A DNA stretch of 37,514 nt from Oscillospiraceae bacterium (GTDB taxonomy: Bacteria > Bacillota > Clostridia > Oscillospirales > Oscillospiraceae), in NCBI GenBank assembly GCA_015067975.1, contig SVLK01000016.1:1-37514 (forward strand), given 5' to 3'. The notes under the pieces were generated by a model. The model did no database searches and was not told where the DNA came from. It worked only from the letters and a program-made list of their open reading frames with translations. Position numbers and translations under genes: made by a program. Each line of letters begins with the position of its first letter. Positions within the stretch are counted from its first letter, which is position 1. Of the stretch, positions 1 through 7,944 are shown piece after piece.

Positions 1-1
1 C

Positions 2-790
2 TTACTTCATGCCGCGCTTGACCATCTCGGTCACAGCGAAGCTGGCCACGTCGTCACCGTACTTACCGGCGCCGAAGCCGGCATCATAGCCCAGCTCCTT
101 AGCCAGCTCGTGGGTGATACGGGGACCACCGCAGACCACCACGAACTTGTCGCGCAGGCCCTCGGCCTCCAGCAGTTCGATCAGGTTGGTCAGGTTCTGG
201 ATGTGGACATCCTTCTGGGTAACGGTCTGGGAGACCAGCAGCACGTCAGCCTTCAGCTCCAGTGCCTTCTGGATGAACTCCTCGTTGGGGACCTGAGAAC
301 CCAGGTTGTAGGCCTCGATCATCTCGTAGCGCTCCACGCCGTAGTGACCGGCGAAGCCCTTACGGTTCATGATAGCATCGATACCGACGGTATGAGCGTC
401 CGTACCGGTGGAGGCACCGACCATGACGACCTTACGGCCGATGTTCTCACGGATGTAGTCGTTGGTCTCTTCCATGCCCATCACGTCAGACTCAACGGTG
501 ATGACGTGGATGTCCTCATAGTTGACGCTGTGCACACAGCTGCCGTACACCACGTAGAAGGTAAACTCCTTGTCCAGAGCGGTGTGGTAAGCCACGTTGG
601 GCTCTTCCAGACCCATCTTCTTGGCGATCTGACGGGCAGCTTCTTCGCCGCGCTCGTCATCCTTGACGGGCAGGGTGAAGCTGGTCTGCACCTTACCGTC
701 GTTCATGGTGTCGCCATAGGGCTTCAGACGGGTCAGGTCCAGCGTGGTATCGAAATCGATTTTGTGAGTGTTATACAGTCCGCTGCTCAT
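2..790 (-). CDS. kamE: Lysine 5,6-aminomutase beta subunit
   Basis: This is the B12-binding subunit of the PLP- and adenosylcobalamin-dependent mutase that moves the terminal amino group of beta-lysine from C6 to C5, giving 3,5-diaminohexanoate. The 262-residue protein has the cobalamin-binding GTDAHTVG motif with His133 as the expected lower axial cobalt ligand, and Lys144 (NRKG), which forms the PLP Schiff base in the characterised Clostridium enzyme; both residue numbers match that family exactly. The N-terminal 100 residues form the dimerisation part and the C-terminal half is a Rossmann-like B12 domain. Its ATG overlaps the kamD stop by four bases (ATGA), so translation is probably coupled. 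It is the last gene of the operon inside the window, and the stop codon lies at the window edge. Confidence 0.96.
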   Translation of the reverse strand: MSSGLYNTHKIDFDTTLDLTRLKPYGDTMNDGKVQTSFTLPVKDDERGEEAARQIAKKMGLEEPNVAYHTALDKEFTFYVVYGSCVHSVNYEDIHVITVESDVMGMEETNDYIRENIGRKVVMVGASTGTDAHTVGIDAIMNRKGFAGHYGVERYEMIEAYNLGSQVPNEEFIQKALELKADVLLVSQTVTQKDVHIQNLTNLIELLEAEGLRDKFVVVCGGPRITHELAKELGYDAGFGAGKYGDDVASFAVTEMVKRGMK

Positions 791-2349
791 TCTGCTGCCA
801 CCTTACCTTTCATTTCCTCAATGAAGGGATTGAAATGCTTTTCATCCTTCACCACGACGCCTGCCAGGCCCTTGCCGCCGTCCTTAGGACGCTTAACATC
901 AGCGAAGATACCCTTCTCGATGGTGGTGAACAGACCCAGCTTCTCAATCTCGACCAGCAGGTCGGTAGCCTTGGTCAGAACCTCATTGGCGCGGTTGCGG
1001 ATGATGCCGTTCTCCTTGTAGATCAGCTCGCCGCCCAGATCCTTCATGGTACGGAAGATGTACTGAGCGTTCTCGATAGCCAGAGCACGGTCAGACAGGA
1101 AAGGCGTGTGGATCGCTTCGGTCATCATGCCCAGCAGCTGCAGCTTCTGGCCGGTCAGGATGCAGACCATATTGAACAGGGCATCCTGGATGTGGCCGCG
1201 GAAGATGTTACCGGTCATGAACTTCGTGGGAGGCATGTACTTCAGAGGAGCCTTGGGGAAGATCTCGCGGGCCATCTGAGCCTGTGCCAGTTCCATGACG
1301 AAAGCGTTCTCCACATCGGGATCCATCTCAAATGCGTGGCCCAGACCCATCTGCTCCTCGCGCATGCCTGCGCTCTTAGCGAAGGCTTCGTTCAGGAACT
1401 GGGAAGCCAGAACAGTGTGAGCGGAAGTGACGGCATCGTCGGTGGTCAGATAGTTATCCTCACCGGTGTTGATGATGACGCCGGTATAGCCGTTGATCAC
1501 GCGGGAGAAGTACTGGTCAACGATGGTACGCTGCATGTTGATATCGCGGAACAGGATGCCGTACAGAGCGTCGTTCAGCATCACGTCCAGACGCTCCAGA
1601 GCGCCCATGGCAGCGATTTCGGGCATGCACAGACCGGAGCAGTAGTTGCACAGACGGATGTAGCGCTTCTGCTCACGACCCACTTCGTCCAGAGCTTCAC
1701 GCATCAGGCGGAAGTTCTCCTGGGTGGCGTAGGTACCGCCGAAGCCCTCGGTGGTTGCACCGTAAGGCACATAGTCCAGCAGGGACTGACCGGTGGTACG
1801 GATCACGGCGATGATGTCGGCACCCTGCTTGGCGCCGGCCTTGGCCTGAACGATATCCTCATAGATATTGCCGGTAGCCACGATGATGTACAGATAGGGG
1901 CCTTCCTTGTCGCCGAACTCATTCAAGAATGCGTTGCGGTCAGCAACGTTCTTGTTGATACGAGCCAGAGTGGCATCCACATAAGGCTTCACGGCAGCGC
2001 GGATCTCAGCGTCAGCGTGAGCGGGAACCTTGCTCAGGTCCAGCTCGCCGGCAGCGATCTTCTCAGCCACACCCTGAGGATCCAGACCGGTTTCCAGCAT
2101 GGCGTTACCCAGATTCCAGGCAGCGCCCATGGGCAGCAGGGAATTTTCCACCAGATGATCCACCACCACGTTGGGCATAGGAACATCCATCTCATTCACA
2201 CCGTCGATGCCCAGCAGGCGGCAGACGGCGCGCTCCACGGTAACCGTGGTATGCTGGTCAATGAAAGCCTGGGTGTCAGCTGCCACACGGGCGGCGGACG
2301 CACGGGCCTGGTTGACCAGTTCCAGATTCAAACCGAGTTTGCTTTCCAT
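787..2349 (-). CDS. kamD: Lysine 5,6-aminomutase alpha subunit
   Basis: This is the large catalytic subunit of lysine 5,6-aminomutase. It forms the TIM barrel that binds PLP and substrate and faces the cobalamin carried by KamE. The 520-residue length is normal for the family. The sequence is continuous with no frameshift and contains the long conserved central block of KamD proteins (for example RLCNYCSGLCMPEIA near residue 240 and KYMPPTKFMTGNIFRG near 375). The start at 2349 is preceded by a GAGG-type ribosome binding site, and the gene lies 20 bp after kamA and overlaps kamE by 4 bp. The assignment rests on overall family resemblance and on its neighbours, all of which belong to the same pathway. 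Confidence 0.96.
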   Translation of the reverse strand: MESKLGLNLELVNQARASAARVAADTQAFIDQHTTVTVERAVCRLLGIDGVNEMDVPMPNVVVDHLVENSLLPMGAAWNLGNAMLETGLDPQGVAEKIAAGELDLSKVPAHADAEIRAAVKPYVDATLARINKNVADRNAFLNEFGDKEGPYLYIIVATGNIYEDIVQAKAGAKQGADIIAVIRTTGQSLLDYVPYGATTEGFGGTYATQENFRLMREALDEVGREQKRYIRLCNYCSGLCMPEIAAMGALERLDVMLNDALYGILFRDINMQRTIVDQYFSRVINGYTGVIINTGEDNYLTTDDAVTSAHTVLASQFLNEAFAKSAGMREEQMGLGHAFEMDPDVENAFVMELAQAQMAREIFPKAPLKYMPPTKFMTGNIFRGHIQDALFNMVCILTGQKLQLLGMMTEAIHTPFLSDRALAIENAQYIFRTMKDLGGELIYKENGIIRNRANEVLTKATDLLVEIEKLGLFTTIEKGIFADVKRPKDGGKGLAGVVVKDEKHFNPFIEEMKGKVAAE

Positions 2350-2369
2350 ATTCTCAATTACCTCTTCAA

Positions 2370-3617
2370 TTACTTCACGTGACGCTCGTTACGCAGCAGC
2401 TTGGTGGGCTCCAGATAGCGCTGAGGAGTGCCCTGAGCAACCCAAGCAACACCGGTCTTCTCCCAGGTCTTCTTGCCGGTGCAGACATCGCACTTGCAGT
2501 TCTGGACATAGTGCTCGGGCTCGGTGTAAGAGGTGATGACACCCTCGAAGTTACGCAGGATAACCTTGCGAGGAGTCTGGGAAATCAGATAGTTGGGCAT
2601 GACAGGAGTCTTGCCGCCGCCGCCGGGAGCGTCGACCACGAAGGTGGGGATGCAGTAGCCGGAAGTATGGCCGCGCAGAGCTTCCATGATCTCGATGCCC
2701 TTGGACACGGGAGTACGGAAGTGGCTCAGACCCAGAGAAGGATCGCAGGCATAGATGTAGTAGGGGCGGACACGCATCTTGACCAGACCGTGAACCAGCT
2801 CCATCATGACGTGGCTGCAGTCATTGACGCCGGCCAGCAGCACGCTCTGGTTGCCCAGGGGGATACCGGCATCAGTCAGCATAGCGCAGGCCTTGGCGGC
2901 TTCGGGAGAGAACTCCTTGGGGGTGTTGAAGTGGGTGTTCAGCCACACGGGATGATACTTCTTCAGCATAGCGCACAGCTCGGGAGTGATACGCTGGGGG
3001 CACACAACGGGAGTACGGGAACCCAGACGGACGATCTCCACGTGAGGAATGGCGCGGACGCGGGAGATGATGTACTCCAGATTCTCGTCGGAGACCATCA
3101 GGGAGTCGCCGCCGGACAGCAGAACATCGCGGACCTCGGGGTGAGCAGCCACGTAATCGATGCACTTGTCGATCTGAGCCATGGGCACTTCGCAGTCATT
3201 CTGACCGGCGAAACGACGACGGGTGCAGTGACGGCAGTACATAGAGCACTGGTCGGTGATCAGCAGCAGCACGCGGTCGGGATAACGATGGGTCAGGCCG
3301 GGGACGGGAGAGTCGGTGTCCTCGTGCAGAGGATCGGCGTCCTCATAGTCAGCGTGGAACAGCTCAGCCTCGGTGGGGATAGCCATCTTGCGGATGGGAT
3401 CAAAGGGATCATCCAGATCGATCAGGGACAGATAGTAAGGAGTGATAGCCATGCGCAGGATGCCCAGGGTCTTGGCAGCGCTGGACTCTTCCTCGGGGGT
3501 CAGGGTCATGTACTTCTTCAGATCTTCAACCGTCTCAGCGCGGTTTTCCACCTGCCAATGCCAGTCATTCCACAGCTGCTCGGGGACGTCAGCGAACAGA
3601 CCATTGCGAGTTACCAT
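2370..3617 (-). CDS. kamA: Lysine 2,3-aminomutase (radical SAM)
   Basis: This enzyme catalyses the first step of lysine fermentation, moving the alpha amino group of L-lysine to C3 to make beta-lysine, using SAM, a 4Fe-4S cluster and PLP. The 415-residue protein has the radical-SAM motif CSMYCRHC (Cys124, Cys128, Cys131), followed by the TRRR stretch typical of this enzyme. It also has PGGGGKTP, whose lysine is the PLP lysine, and a C-terminal cysteine group (CKCDVCTG) of the zinc-binding type. Length and order are normal for the clostridial enzyme. The AAGGAG site before 3617 supports this start. The gene follows kdd after a gap holding a hairpin and precedes kamD, so it is expressed from the riboswitch-controlled operon. 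Confidence 0.97.
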   Translation of the reverse strand: MVTRNGLFADVPEQLWNDWHWQVENRAETVEDLKKYMTLTPEEESSAAKTLGILRMAITPYYLSLIDLDDPFDPIRKMAIPTEAELFHADYEDADPLHEDTDSPVPGLTHRYPDRVLLLITDQCSMYCRHCTRRRFAGQNDCEVPMAQIDKCIDYVAAHPEVRDVLLSGGDSLMVSDENLEYIISRVRAIPHVEIVRLGSRTPVVCPQRITPELCAMLKKYHPVWLNTHFNTPKEFSPEAAKACAMLTDAGIPLGNQSVLLAGVNDCSHVMMELVHGLVKMRVRPYYIYACDPSLGLSHFRTPVSKGIEIMEALRGHTSGYCIPTFVVDAPGGGGKTPVMPNYLISQTPRKVILRNFEGVITSYTEPEHYVQNCKCDVCTGKKTWEKTGVAWVAQGTPQRYLEPTKLLRNERHVK

Positions 3618-3662
3618 ATTCGTTGTTCTCCTTTATCAATTAAAATAAAATTAGGTGTGGCC

Positions 3663-3698
3663 GATGGCAGGGCGGCCGCCGCGGGACGCCCTGCCATC
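3663..3698 (-). other. Intercistronic hairpin between kdd and kamA
   Basis: A perfect 12-bp inverted repeat (3663-3674 with 3687-3698, 12-nt GC-rich loop) lies in the 94-bp gap between kdd and kamA. No T tract follows on either strand, so it is not a standard intrinsic terminator. A role in mRNA processing or in setting the ratio of the upstream and downstream halves of the operon is inference. Confidence 0.55.
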
Positions 3699-3711
3699 AA
3701 GCAGTATTCTT

Positions 3712-4764
3712 TTAGCAGTACTTCTCGTCGAACAGCTTGCGCAGCTTGGCATTCTCGCGCAGCACGTCCAGAGTGATGTTGGCGTGGTTCTTGGTGTAGC
3801 CGTTACCAACGATCATCTCCACGTCCTTACCGATACCCTCGGCGCCCAGAGCAGCCTTGGTGAAGGAAGTAGCCATGGAGAAGAAGTAAACCTTACCGTC
3901 ATCGCGGACGGGCAGGATGGCGGACATCTCGCAGGACTCGATGTTCACGCAGCAGATGGACAGGTCATACTCCTTGCCGCCGGTGACAGCCAGAGCAGCT
4001 TCCATAACCTCAACGGGCTTGGTGCAGTCGGCGACGATCACGTCGGTGTACACGCCCAGCTCCATCAGATCGGCAACCTGCTTGGGGTTACGGACGACGC
4101 CGACAACCTTACCGTTGGGGCCGACCTTCTTCATAGCTTCCCAACCGCACAGAACGCCGGACTTGCCGTTGGCGCCCAGGATCAGGACGTTGTCGCCTTC
4201 GTGGGGCAGCTTGCGGGCCTGGGCAGGAGCACCGGCCACGTCCAGAGCGGCCAGGGCCAGAGGCTCGGACATATCCTCGGGCATCTTGGCATACAGAGCG
4301 GACTCGAACAGGATGGCCTTACCAACGATGTCAACGCGGTCGATATCCTTGTGGATAGCCAGGATCTTCTCGATCTTCAGGGGGGTCATGGACAGGGAGA
4401 CCAGGGAGACGATCTTGTCGCCAACCTTCAGGTCAAAGCCGGGCTTGGCCAGCAGGTCCTCACCGATGTGAGCAACAACGCCCTTGAACATACCGCCGGA
4501 ACCGGTCACGGGGTTCTGCTGCTTGCCGCGCTCAGCGACAATACCCATGATCATCTCGCCGATCTTCTGCTCATCGCCGCCGCAAGCCTCTTCGATCTGG
4601 GTGAAGGAAGCGGAGTCAATGTTCAGAGAGGTGACGTCGCAGACGATCTCGTTGGAGTAGACCTTGGACATATCGTTGTCGATCTTCCAAGCAGCCTGGG
4701 TCAGAACGCCCTGGGGTTCGATAACGCGATGAATACCGTACTTGTTGCCTTTCAGTTCAGCCAT
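3712..4764 (-). CDS. kdd: L-erythro-3,5-diaminohexanoate dehydrogenase
   Basis: This NAD-dependent enzyme oxidatively deaminates 3,5-diaminohexanoate to 3-keto-5-aminohexanoate. The 350-residue protein begins with the family-typical stretch MAELKGNKYGIHRVIEP. It has a dinucleotide-binding segment around residues 190-215 (VLILGANGKSGVLCGWEA) in a medium-chain-dehydrogenase-like C-terminal Rossmann domain. It sits between kce and kamA, its usual position in lysine-fermentation clusters. The start at 4764 has an AGGAGG site about 8 bases upstream. Substrate assignment comes from family and context; no separate catalytic motif was checked. Confidence 0.95.
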   Translation of the reverse strand: MAELKGNKYGIHRVIEPQGVLTQAAWKIDNDMSKVYSNEIVCDVTSLNIDSASFTQIEEACGGDEQKIGEMIMGIVAERGKQQNPVTGSGGMFKGVVAHIGEDLLAKPGFDLKVGDKIVSLVSLSMTPLKIEKILAIHKDIDRVDIVGKAILFESALYAKMPEDMSEPLALAALDVAGAPAQARKLPHEGDNVLILGANGKSGVLCGWEAMKKVGPNGKVVGVVRNPKQVADLMELGVYTDVIVADCTKPVEVMEAALAVTGGKEYDLSICCVNIESCEMSAILPVRDDGKVYFFSMATSFTKAALGAEGIGKDVEMIVGNGYTKNHANITLDVLRENAKLRKLFDEKYC

Positions 4765-4814
4765 GATAAAATTCCTCCTAAAATTTGTTTGTTTTTTATA
4801 TGTAAATTTGTTCC

Positions 4815-5636
4815 TTACTTCTTCAGGCCCAGGATTTCACGGGCCTCAGCGGGGGTAGCGATCTCGCGGCCCAGCAGCTTAGCGAAGGCCTTGACCTTCT
4901 CCACCAGTTCGCCGTTGGACTTGGCCTTCACGCCGCGCTCCAGATAGATGTTGTCCTCGAAACCAACGCGGACGTGACCACCCATGATGATACCGGTAGC
5001 GACCATGGGCCATGCGCCGCGGCCAACGCCGGTGACAGTCCAAGTGGAGCCAGCGGGAATCTTGTTGACCAGGAAGGCCAGATTCTCGGGGGTAGCGGGA
5101 GTGCAGCCATTGACGCCCAGCACGAAGTTGAACTGCATGGGAGCGCCGGGAACCAGACCCTTATTGGCCATGTTGACCACGGTATCCAGATGACCGATCT
5201 CAAAGCACTCATACTCGGGCTTGATGTTGTTCTCCAGCATACGCTTACCGAAAGCGCGCATGGTGGGCATGTCGTTGACGAAGATGTCATCACCGAAGTT
5301 GCAGGTACCGCAGTCCAGAGTAGCCATCTCGGGGAACAGCTCGGTGGGCTGCAGACGCTCTTCGGGAGTCATGCCGGTGGCACCGCCGGTGGAGGGGATC
5401 AGAATAGCATCGGGGCAAGCGGCCTGGATGGCGGGCAGGATCTCAGCGAAACGCTCGCGATCCTGAGTGGGCTTGCCATCGTCAGTACGGACGTGAACAT
5501 GGATGACAGCAGCGCCGGCATCATAGGCAGACTTGGCCTCGCGGACCATTTCTTCCTTGGTGTAGGGTACAGCAGCGTTGTGCTCCTTAGTAACTTCAGC
5601 ACCGCAGATCGCAGCAGTAATAATCAGCTTTTCCAT
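4815..5636 (-). CDS. kce: 3-keto-5-aminohexanoate cleavage enzyme
   Basis: This zinc enzyme of the BKACE family exchanges acyl groups between 3-keto-5-aminohexanoate and acetyl-CoA, yielding acetoacetate and 3-aminobutyryl-CoA. The 273-residue protein carries the zinc ligands His46 and His48 (VIHVHVRTDDG) and the C-terminal VRVGFED segment, whose Glu227, Asp228 and Arg223 match the third zinc ligand and the catalytic acid/arginine of the characterised enzyme at a constant offset of three residues. Length is normal. The start at 5636 has a GAGGGAG ribosome binding site. It lies 16 bp after kal and about 50 bp before kdd in the same operon. Confidence 0.95.
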   Translation of the reverse strand: MEKLIITAAICGAEVTKEHNAAVPYTKEEMVREAKSAYDAGAAVIHVHVRTDDGKPTQDRERFAEILPAIQAACPDAILIPSTGGATGMTPEERLQPTELFPEMATLDCGTCNFGDDIFVNDMPTMRAFGKRMLENNIKPEYECFEIGHLDTVVNMANKGLVPGAPMQFNFVLGVNGCTPATPENLAFLVNKIPAGSTWTVTGVGRGAWPMVATGIIMGGHVRVGFEDNIYLERGVKAKSNGELVEKVKAFAKLLGREIATPAEAREILGLKK

Positions 5637-5652
5637 CGTTATTCTCCCTCTC

Positions 5653-6051
5653 TTACTTCTTGGTGGTACGCTGGCAATCCTTGGGGGTCACGCAGGTACC
5701 GTGAGCGCGGCAGACCACGATGGGCTCGGCCAAAACTTCGGCGGCAGAAGCGCTGATGTCGGGGCGGGAAACGATCACCTTGCGGGCTTCGAAATTCATG
5801 ACGCGGGAGGTGTTGCCGATCTTTTCCATCTCGCCGTAAGCCTCGATATAGTCGCCGGCATACACAGGAGCCAGGAACTCGATCTTGTCGTAAGCGCAGA
5901 ACAGACCTTCGTCGCCATCGCACAGGATCAGCAGCTCGGTGGCAACATCACCAAACAGGTGCACCATGTGGGCGCCATCCACCAGATTGCCGCCGTAGTG
6001 GGCATCCTTGGCGCTCATTCTCAGACGCAGGGTAGAAGTGTACTTTTCCAT
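5653..6051 (-). CDS. kal: 3-aminobutyryl-CoA ammonia-lyase
   Basis: Kal removes ammonia from 3-aminobutyryl-CoA to give crotonyl-CoA, which enters the butyrate pathway. It is a 132-residue single hotdog-fold protein, the usual size for Kal, with the family-like [20 protein letters not shown] region around residues 20-40 (helix and substrate-binding loop). The frame stays open further upstream to 6207, but the ATG at 6051 is chosen because a perfect AGGAGGAG site lies 7 bases before it and upstream sequence is the riboswitch terminator. It is the first gene of the operon, so it directly receives the riboswitch decision. Confidence 0.93.
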   Translation of the reverse strand: MEKYTSTLRLRMSAKDAHYGGNLVDGAHMVHLFGDVATELLILCDGDEGLFCAYDKIEFLAPVYAGDYIEAYGEMEKIGNTSRVMNFEARKVIVSRPDISASAAEVLAEPIVVCRAHGTCVTPKDCQRTTKK

Positions 6052-6144
6052 GATAAAACTCCTCCTAAAAATAATTTTTCTTTTTCTTTCGGGGCTGCTC
6101 ACAGAATTCCGCCCGTTTTTCCTCAGCACTGCCTTTTCTGCACG

Positions 6145-6186
6145 AAAAAAAGCGCTATCGGTCAAGTGTTGTTGACCAATAGCGCT
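6145..6186 (-). terminator. Intrinsic terminator in the kal leader (riboswitch expression platform)
   Basis: A 15-bp inverted repeat with one mismatch (arms 6172-6186 and 6151-6165, 6-nt loop) is followed on the minus strand by a run of Ts (plus-strand A run 6145-6151). It ends 93 bases before the kal start. Its 5' arm contains the six bases (6177-6182) that also form the 3' strand of riboswitch stem P1, so the two structures exclude each other. Confidence 0.9.
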
Positions 6187-6351
6187 CCATGTCTTACAAG
6201 AAAACATGACAGTATCGCCGCTTACACGACGAAACCAAGGACAAAAGCGCAGGCCGACTCCGTCCTTTCGGCGAAAAACCCCTTCCTAATCTGCTTTTTC
6301 AAGTGCCTGAACTCATTGCAGACCAGTACCCTGTTTTTCGCACCTCTATTG
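6177..6351 (-). promoter_or_regulatory. Lysine riboswitch (L box) upstream of the lysine-fermentation operon
   Basis: Read on the minus strand, the leader holds the conserved L-box blocks in order: AGAGGTGCGAA (5' side of P1/P2), AAGGGG then CGCCGAAAGG, GTCGGCCTGCG, ACTGTCATG and CATGGAGCGCTAT (3' side of P1). These match the order and spacing of the Bacillus subtilis lysC aptamer as I remember it. P1 closes by pairing 6346-6351 with 6177-6182 (CAATAG with CTATTG). Because the P1 3' strand lies inside the 5' arm of the terminator, lysine binding should block the terminator and turn the operon on. The sequence motifs are seen directly; the ON polarity is inferred from the geometry. Confidence 0.9.
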
Positions 6352-6376
6352 ACATTATACGGAATTCACTGGTTAA

Positions 6377-6404
6377 ATTATACGACTTTTGTGGCTTTTG
6401 TCAA
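6377..6404 (-). promoter_or_regulatory. Promoter of the kal-kce-kdd-kamADE operon
   Basis: The minus strand shows a consensus sigma-A promoter: TTGACA (6399-6404), a 16-bp spacer and TATAAT (6377-6382). The predicted start near 6369 leaves about 18 bases before the riboswitch and a leader of about 320 nt before kal. Confidence 0.9.
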
Positions 6405-6483
6405 GTGACTTTATGAGAAAATAGACAACAATTTTTTATCTGTTTGATAAACTTTTATCAGTCTCTGTCTTTTCTCTTTCTTA

Positions 6484-7944
6484 TCAATAAGACTGTTCGA
6501 TTTCCGCCAAAATCTCCTGTTTCAGTGACAGCATGCGGCAGATATTCAGCGCATCGCGGGGGCAGTCAGACCGGCCTTCTACGCGATAAAGACCATAGTT
6601 CATGTGGCGGGCGATGACCTGAATACCGTCATCACCGGTCACGGCCAGTTCGCGCCGGATCTGCTCAGGATCTACGTCACGCAGTCCGATGATCTGATAG
6701 TGAGCGTTGGCATTTTCCGCTACCTTGTCGTAGTGGGTCGTCAGCAGAGAAATGGCATCCACCTTGTTGAGGTAGCGCGTCACAGCCTGCACAATTACCG
6801 CACCCTCGTCGGGGTTGGTACCGCGGGCAAACTCATCCAGCAGAAACAGAGAGTATCCCTCTTCCACCTCTTCCAGTGCTTTCTGAAAATGCACGATTTC
6901 CGAGCCAAAACCGCTCAGACCGCTTTGGATAGACTGCAAATCGTCAAACAGCATGTTGACACTGTGGAACAGAGGCATTCTGGCGCTTTTGGCGCACACC
7001 AAAAAACCGGCCTGCAGCAGCAGCACGTTCAGTGCCACCGTCTTCATAGCTACAGATTTACCGCCCATGTTGGCACCGGTAATCACCGTAGCGCCGCGGT
7101 TCAGCTGAATGGACACCGGCACAAAGGAGCGCCCCTTATCCTGCAGCAGGTCGCACAGTTCCGGATTGACCATGTCCACCAGCTCCAGCTCCCCATCGGT
7201 GATCTCGGGACGCACACCGCCGTAACGCACAGCAAAGCGTGCTTTCTGGATGATAAAGTCCAGCCGGCCTACCGTATCAGCGTCGGTCAGCAGGTCATCT
7301 GCCAAAGGTGCCAGCTGTGCCCCCATATCCTTGCGGACTTTCATCTCTTCACTGTCCTCTTCGGCGCAAATGCGGGTGCGCTTGGTACGCAGTTCGTCCT
7401 TCTCTGCGTCGCTGGCAGCGTGGTAGAGCTGCTCTTCCACCTGCTTTTTGGCCTGACGGATCTCACGCAGTTTCTGCGTTGCACTGTCGGGGATGTAGAA
7501 ACCGCGGCTGCGGGTACGCTCAGGATCCAGTATTGCCAGTGCAGAGGAAGGATCGTGGAACGCCAGATCCTCGAAATGAGTCACCTCATCCACCTGCTGC
7601 AGCAGAGGGATCAGCGTTTCCAGACGCTGCAGATAGTTCTTCAGTTCGAACAGCTCCACATGGTCGGGGCACTCGCCGTTCTTAATACGGCGCAGTGTAC
7701 CGCGGATCTCCTTCATCTGGCAAAACAGCATGCACATTTTATCGTACACGCTCTTGAGCTCCTCCGCAGCTTTGGCAGCCTGCTCCACGTTGTAAAGTTC
7801 CGTTTCCAGCTCGGCGCGCTCTTCGGGACTGTAAAAGCGCAGGCGGCGGATTTTCTCAATACCAAAGGGGCTGCAGCCATGCAGCGACTCCAGCGCATAT
7901 TGCAAGCCGATCTTTTCTCTCTCTTCAAAACGAATGGCGATCAT
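6484..7944 (-). CDS. kamC: MutS-like ATPase, predicted lysine 5,6-aminomutase reactivase subunit KamC
   Basis: This 486-residue protein has the MutS/DNA-repair ABC-type ATPase domain in its C-terminal half: Walker A GANMGGKS (residues 290-297), Walker B SLFLLDEFARGTN (around 366-377) and a conserved LTTHYD H-loop. The N-terminal 280 residues are helical and lack the MutS mismatch-recognition domain. MutS-like proteins of this size travel with the aminomutase genes of lysine and ornithine fermenters and are annotated as KamC, thought to restore the B12 mutase after cofactor damage. It overlaps kamB by four bases (ATGA) and ends 80 bp before the operon promoter. The reactivase role is known from family annotation and context, not shown by the sequence itself. 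Confidence 0.85.
   Translation of the reverse strand: MIAIRFEEREKIGLQYALESLHGCSPFGIEKIRRLRFYSPEERAELETELYNVEQAAKAAEELKSVYDKMCMLFCQMKEIRGTLRRIKNGECPDHVELFELKNYLQRLETLIPLLQQVDEVTHFEDLAFHDPSSALAILDPERTRSRGFYIPDSATQKLREIRQAKKQVEEQLYHAASDAEKDELRTKRTRICAEEDSEEMKVRKDMGAQLAPLADDLLTDADTVGRLDFIIQKARFAVRYGGVRPEITDGELELVDMVNPELCDLLQDKGRSFVPVSIQLNRGATVITGANMGGKSVAMKTVALNVLLLQAGFLVCAKSARMPLFHSVNMLFDDLQSIQSGLSGFGSEIVHFQKALEEVEEGYSLFLLDEFARGTNPDEGAVIVQAVTRYLNKVDAISLLTTHYDKVAENANAHYQIIGLRDVDPEQIRRELAVTGDDGIQVIARHMNYGLYRVEGRSDCPRDALNICRMLSLKQEILAEIEQSY

Noticed and set aside
835-2382. Long plus-strand open frame opposite kamD
   Set aside because: A codon-bias shadow of kamD with Gln/His/Val-rich low-complexity composition and no start signals.
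3663-3698. Hairpin between kdd and kamA as an intrinsic terminator
   Set aside because: No T tract on either strand, and kamA must be expressed with the pathway genes around it.
6052-6207. Longer version of kal starting at 6207
   Set aside because: It would translate the riboswitch terminator; the ATG at 6051 has AGGAGGAG and gives the usual protein size.
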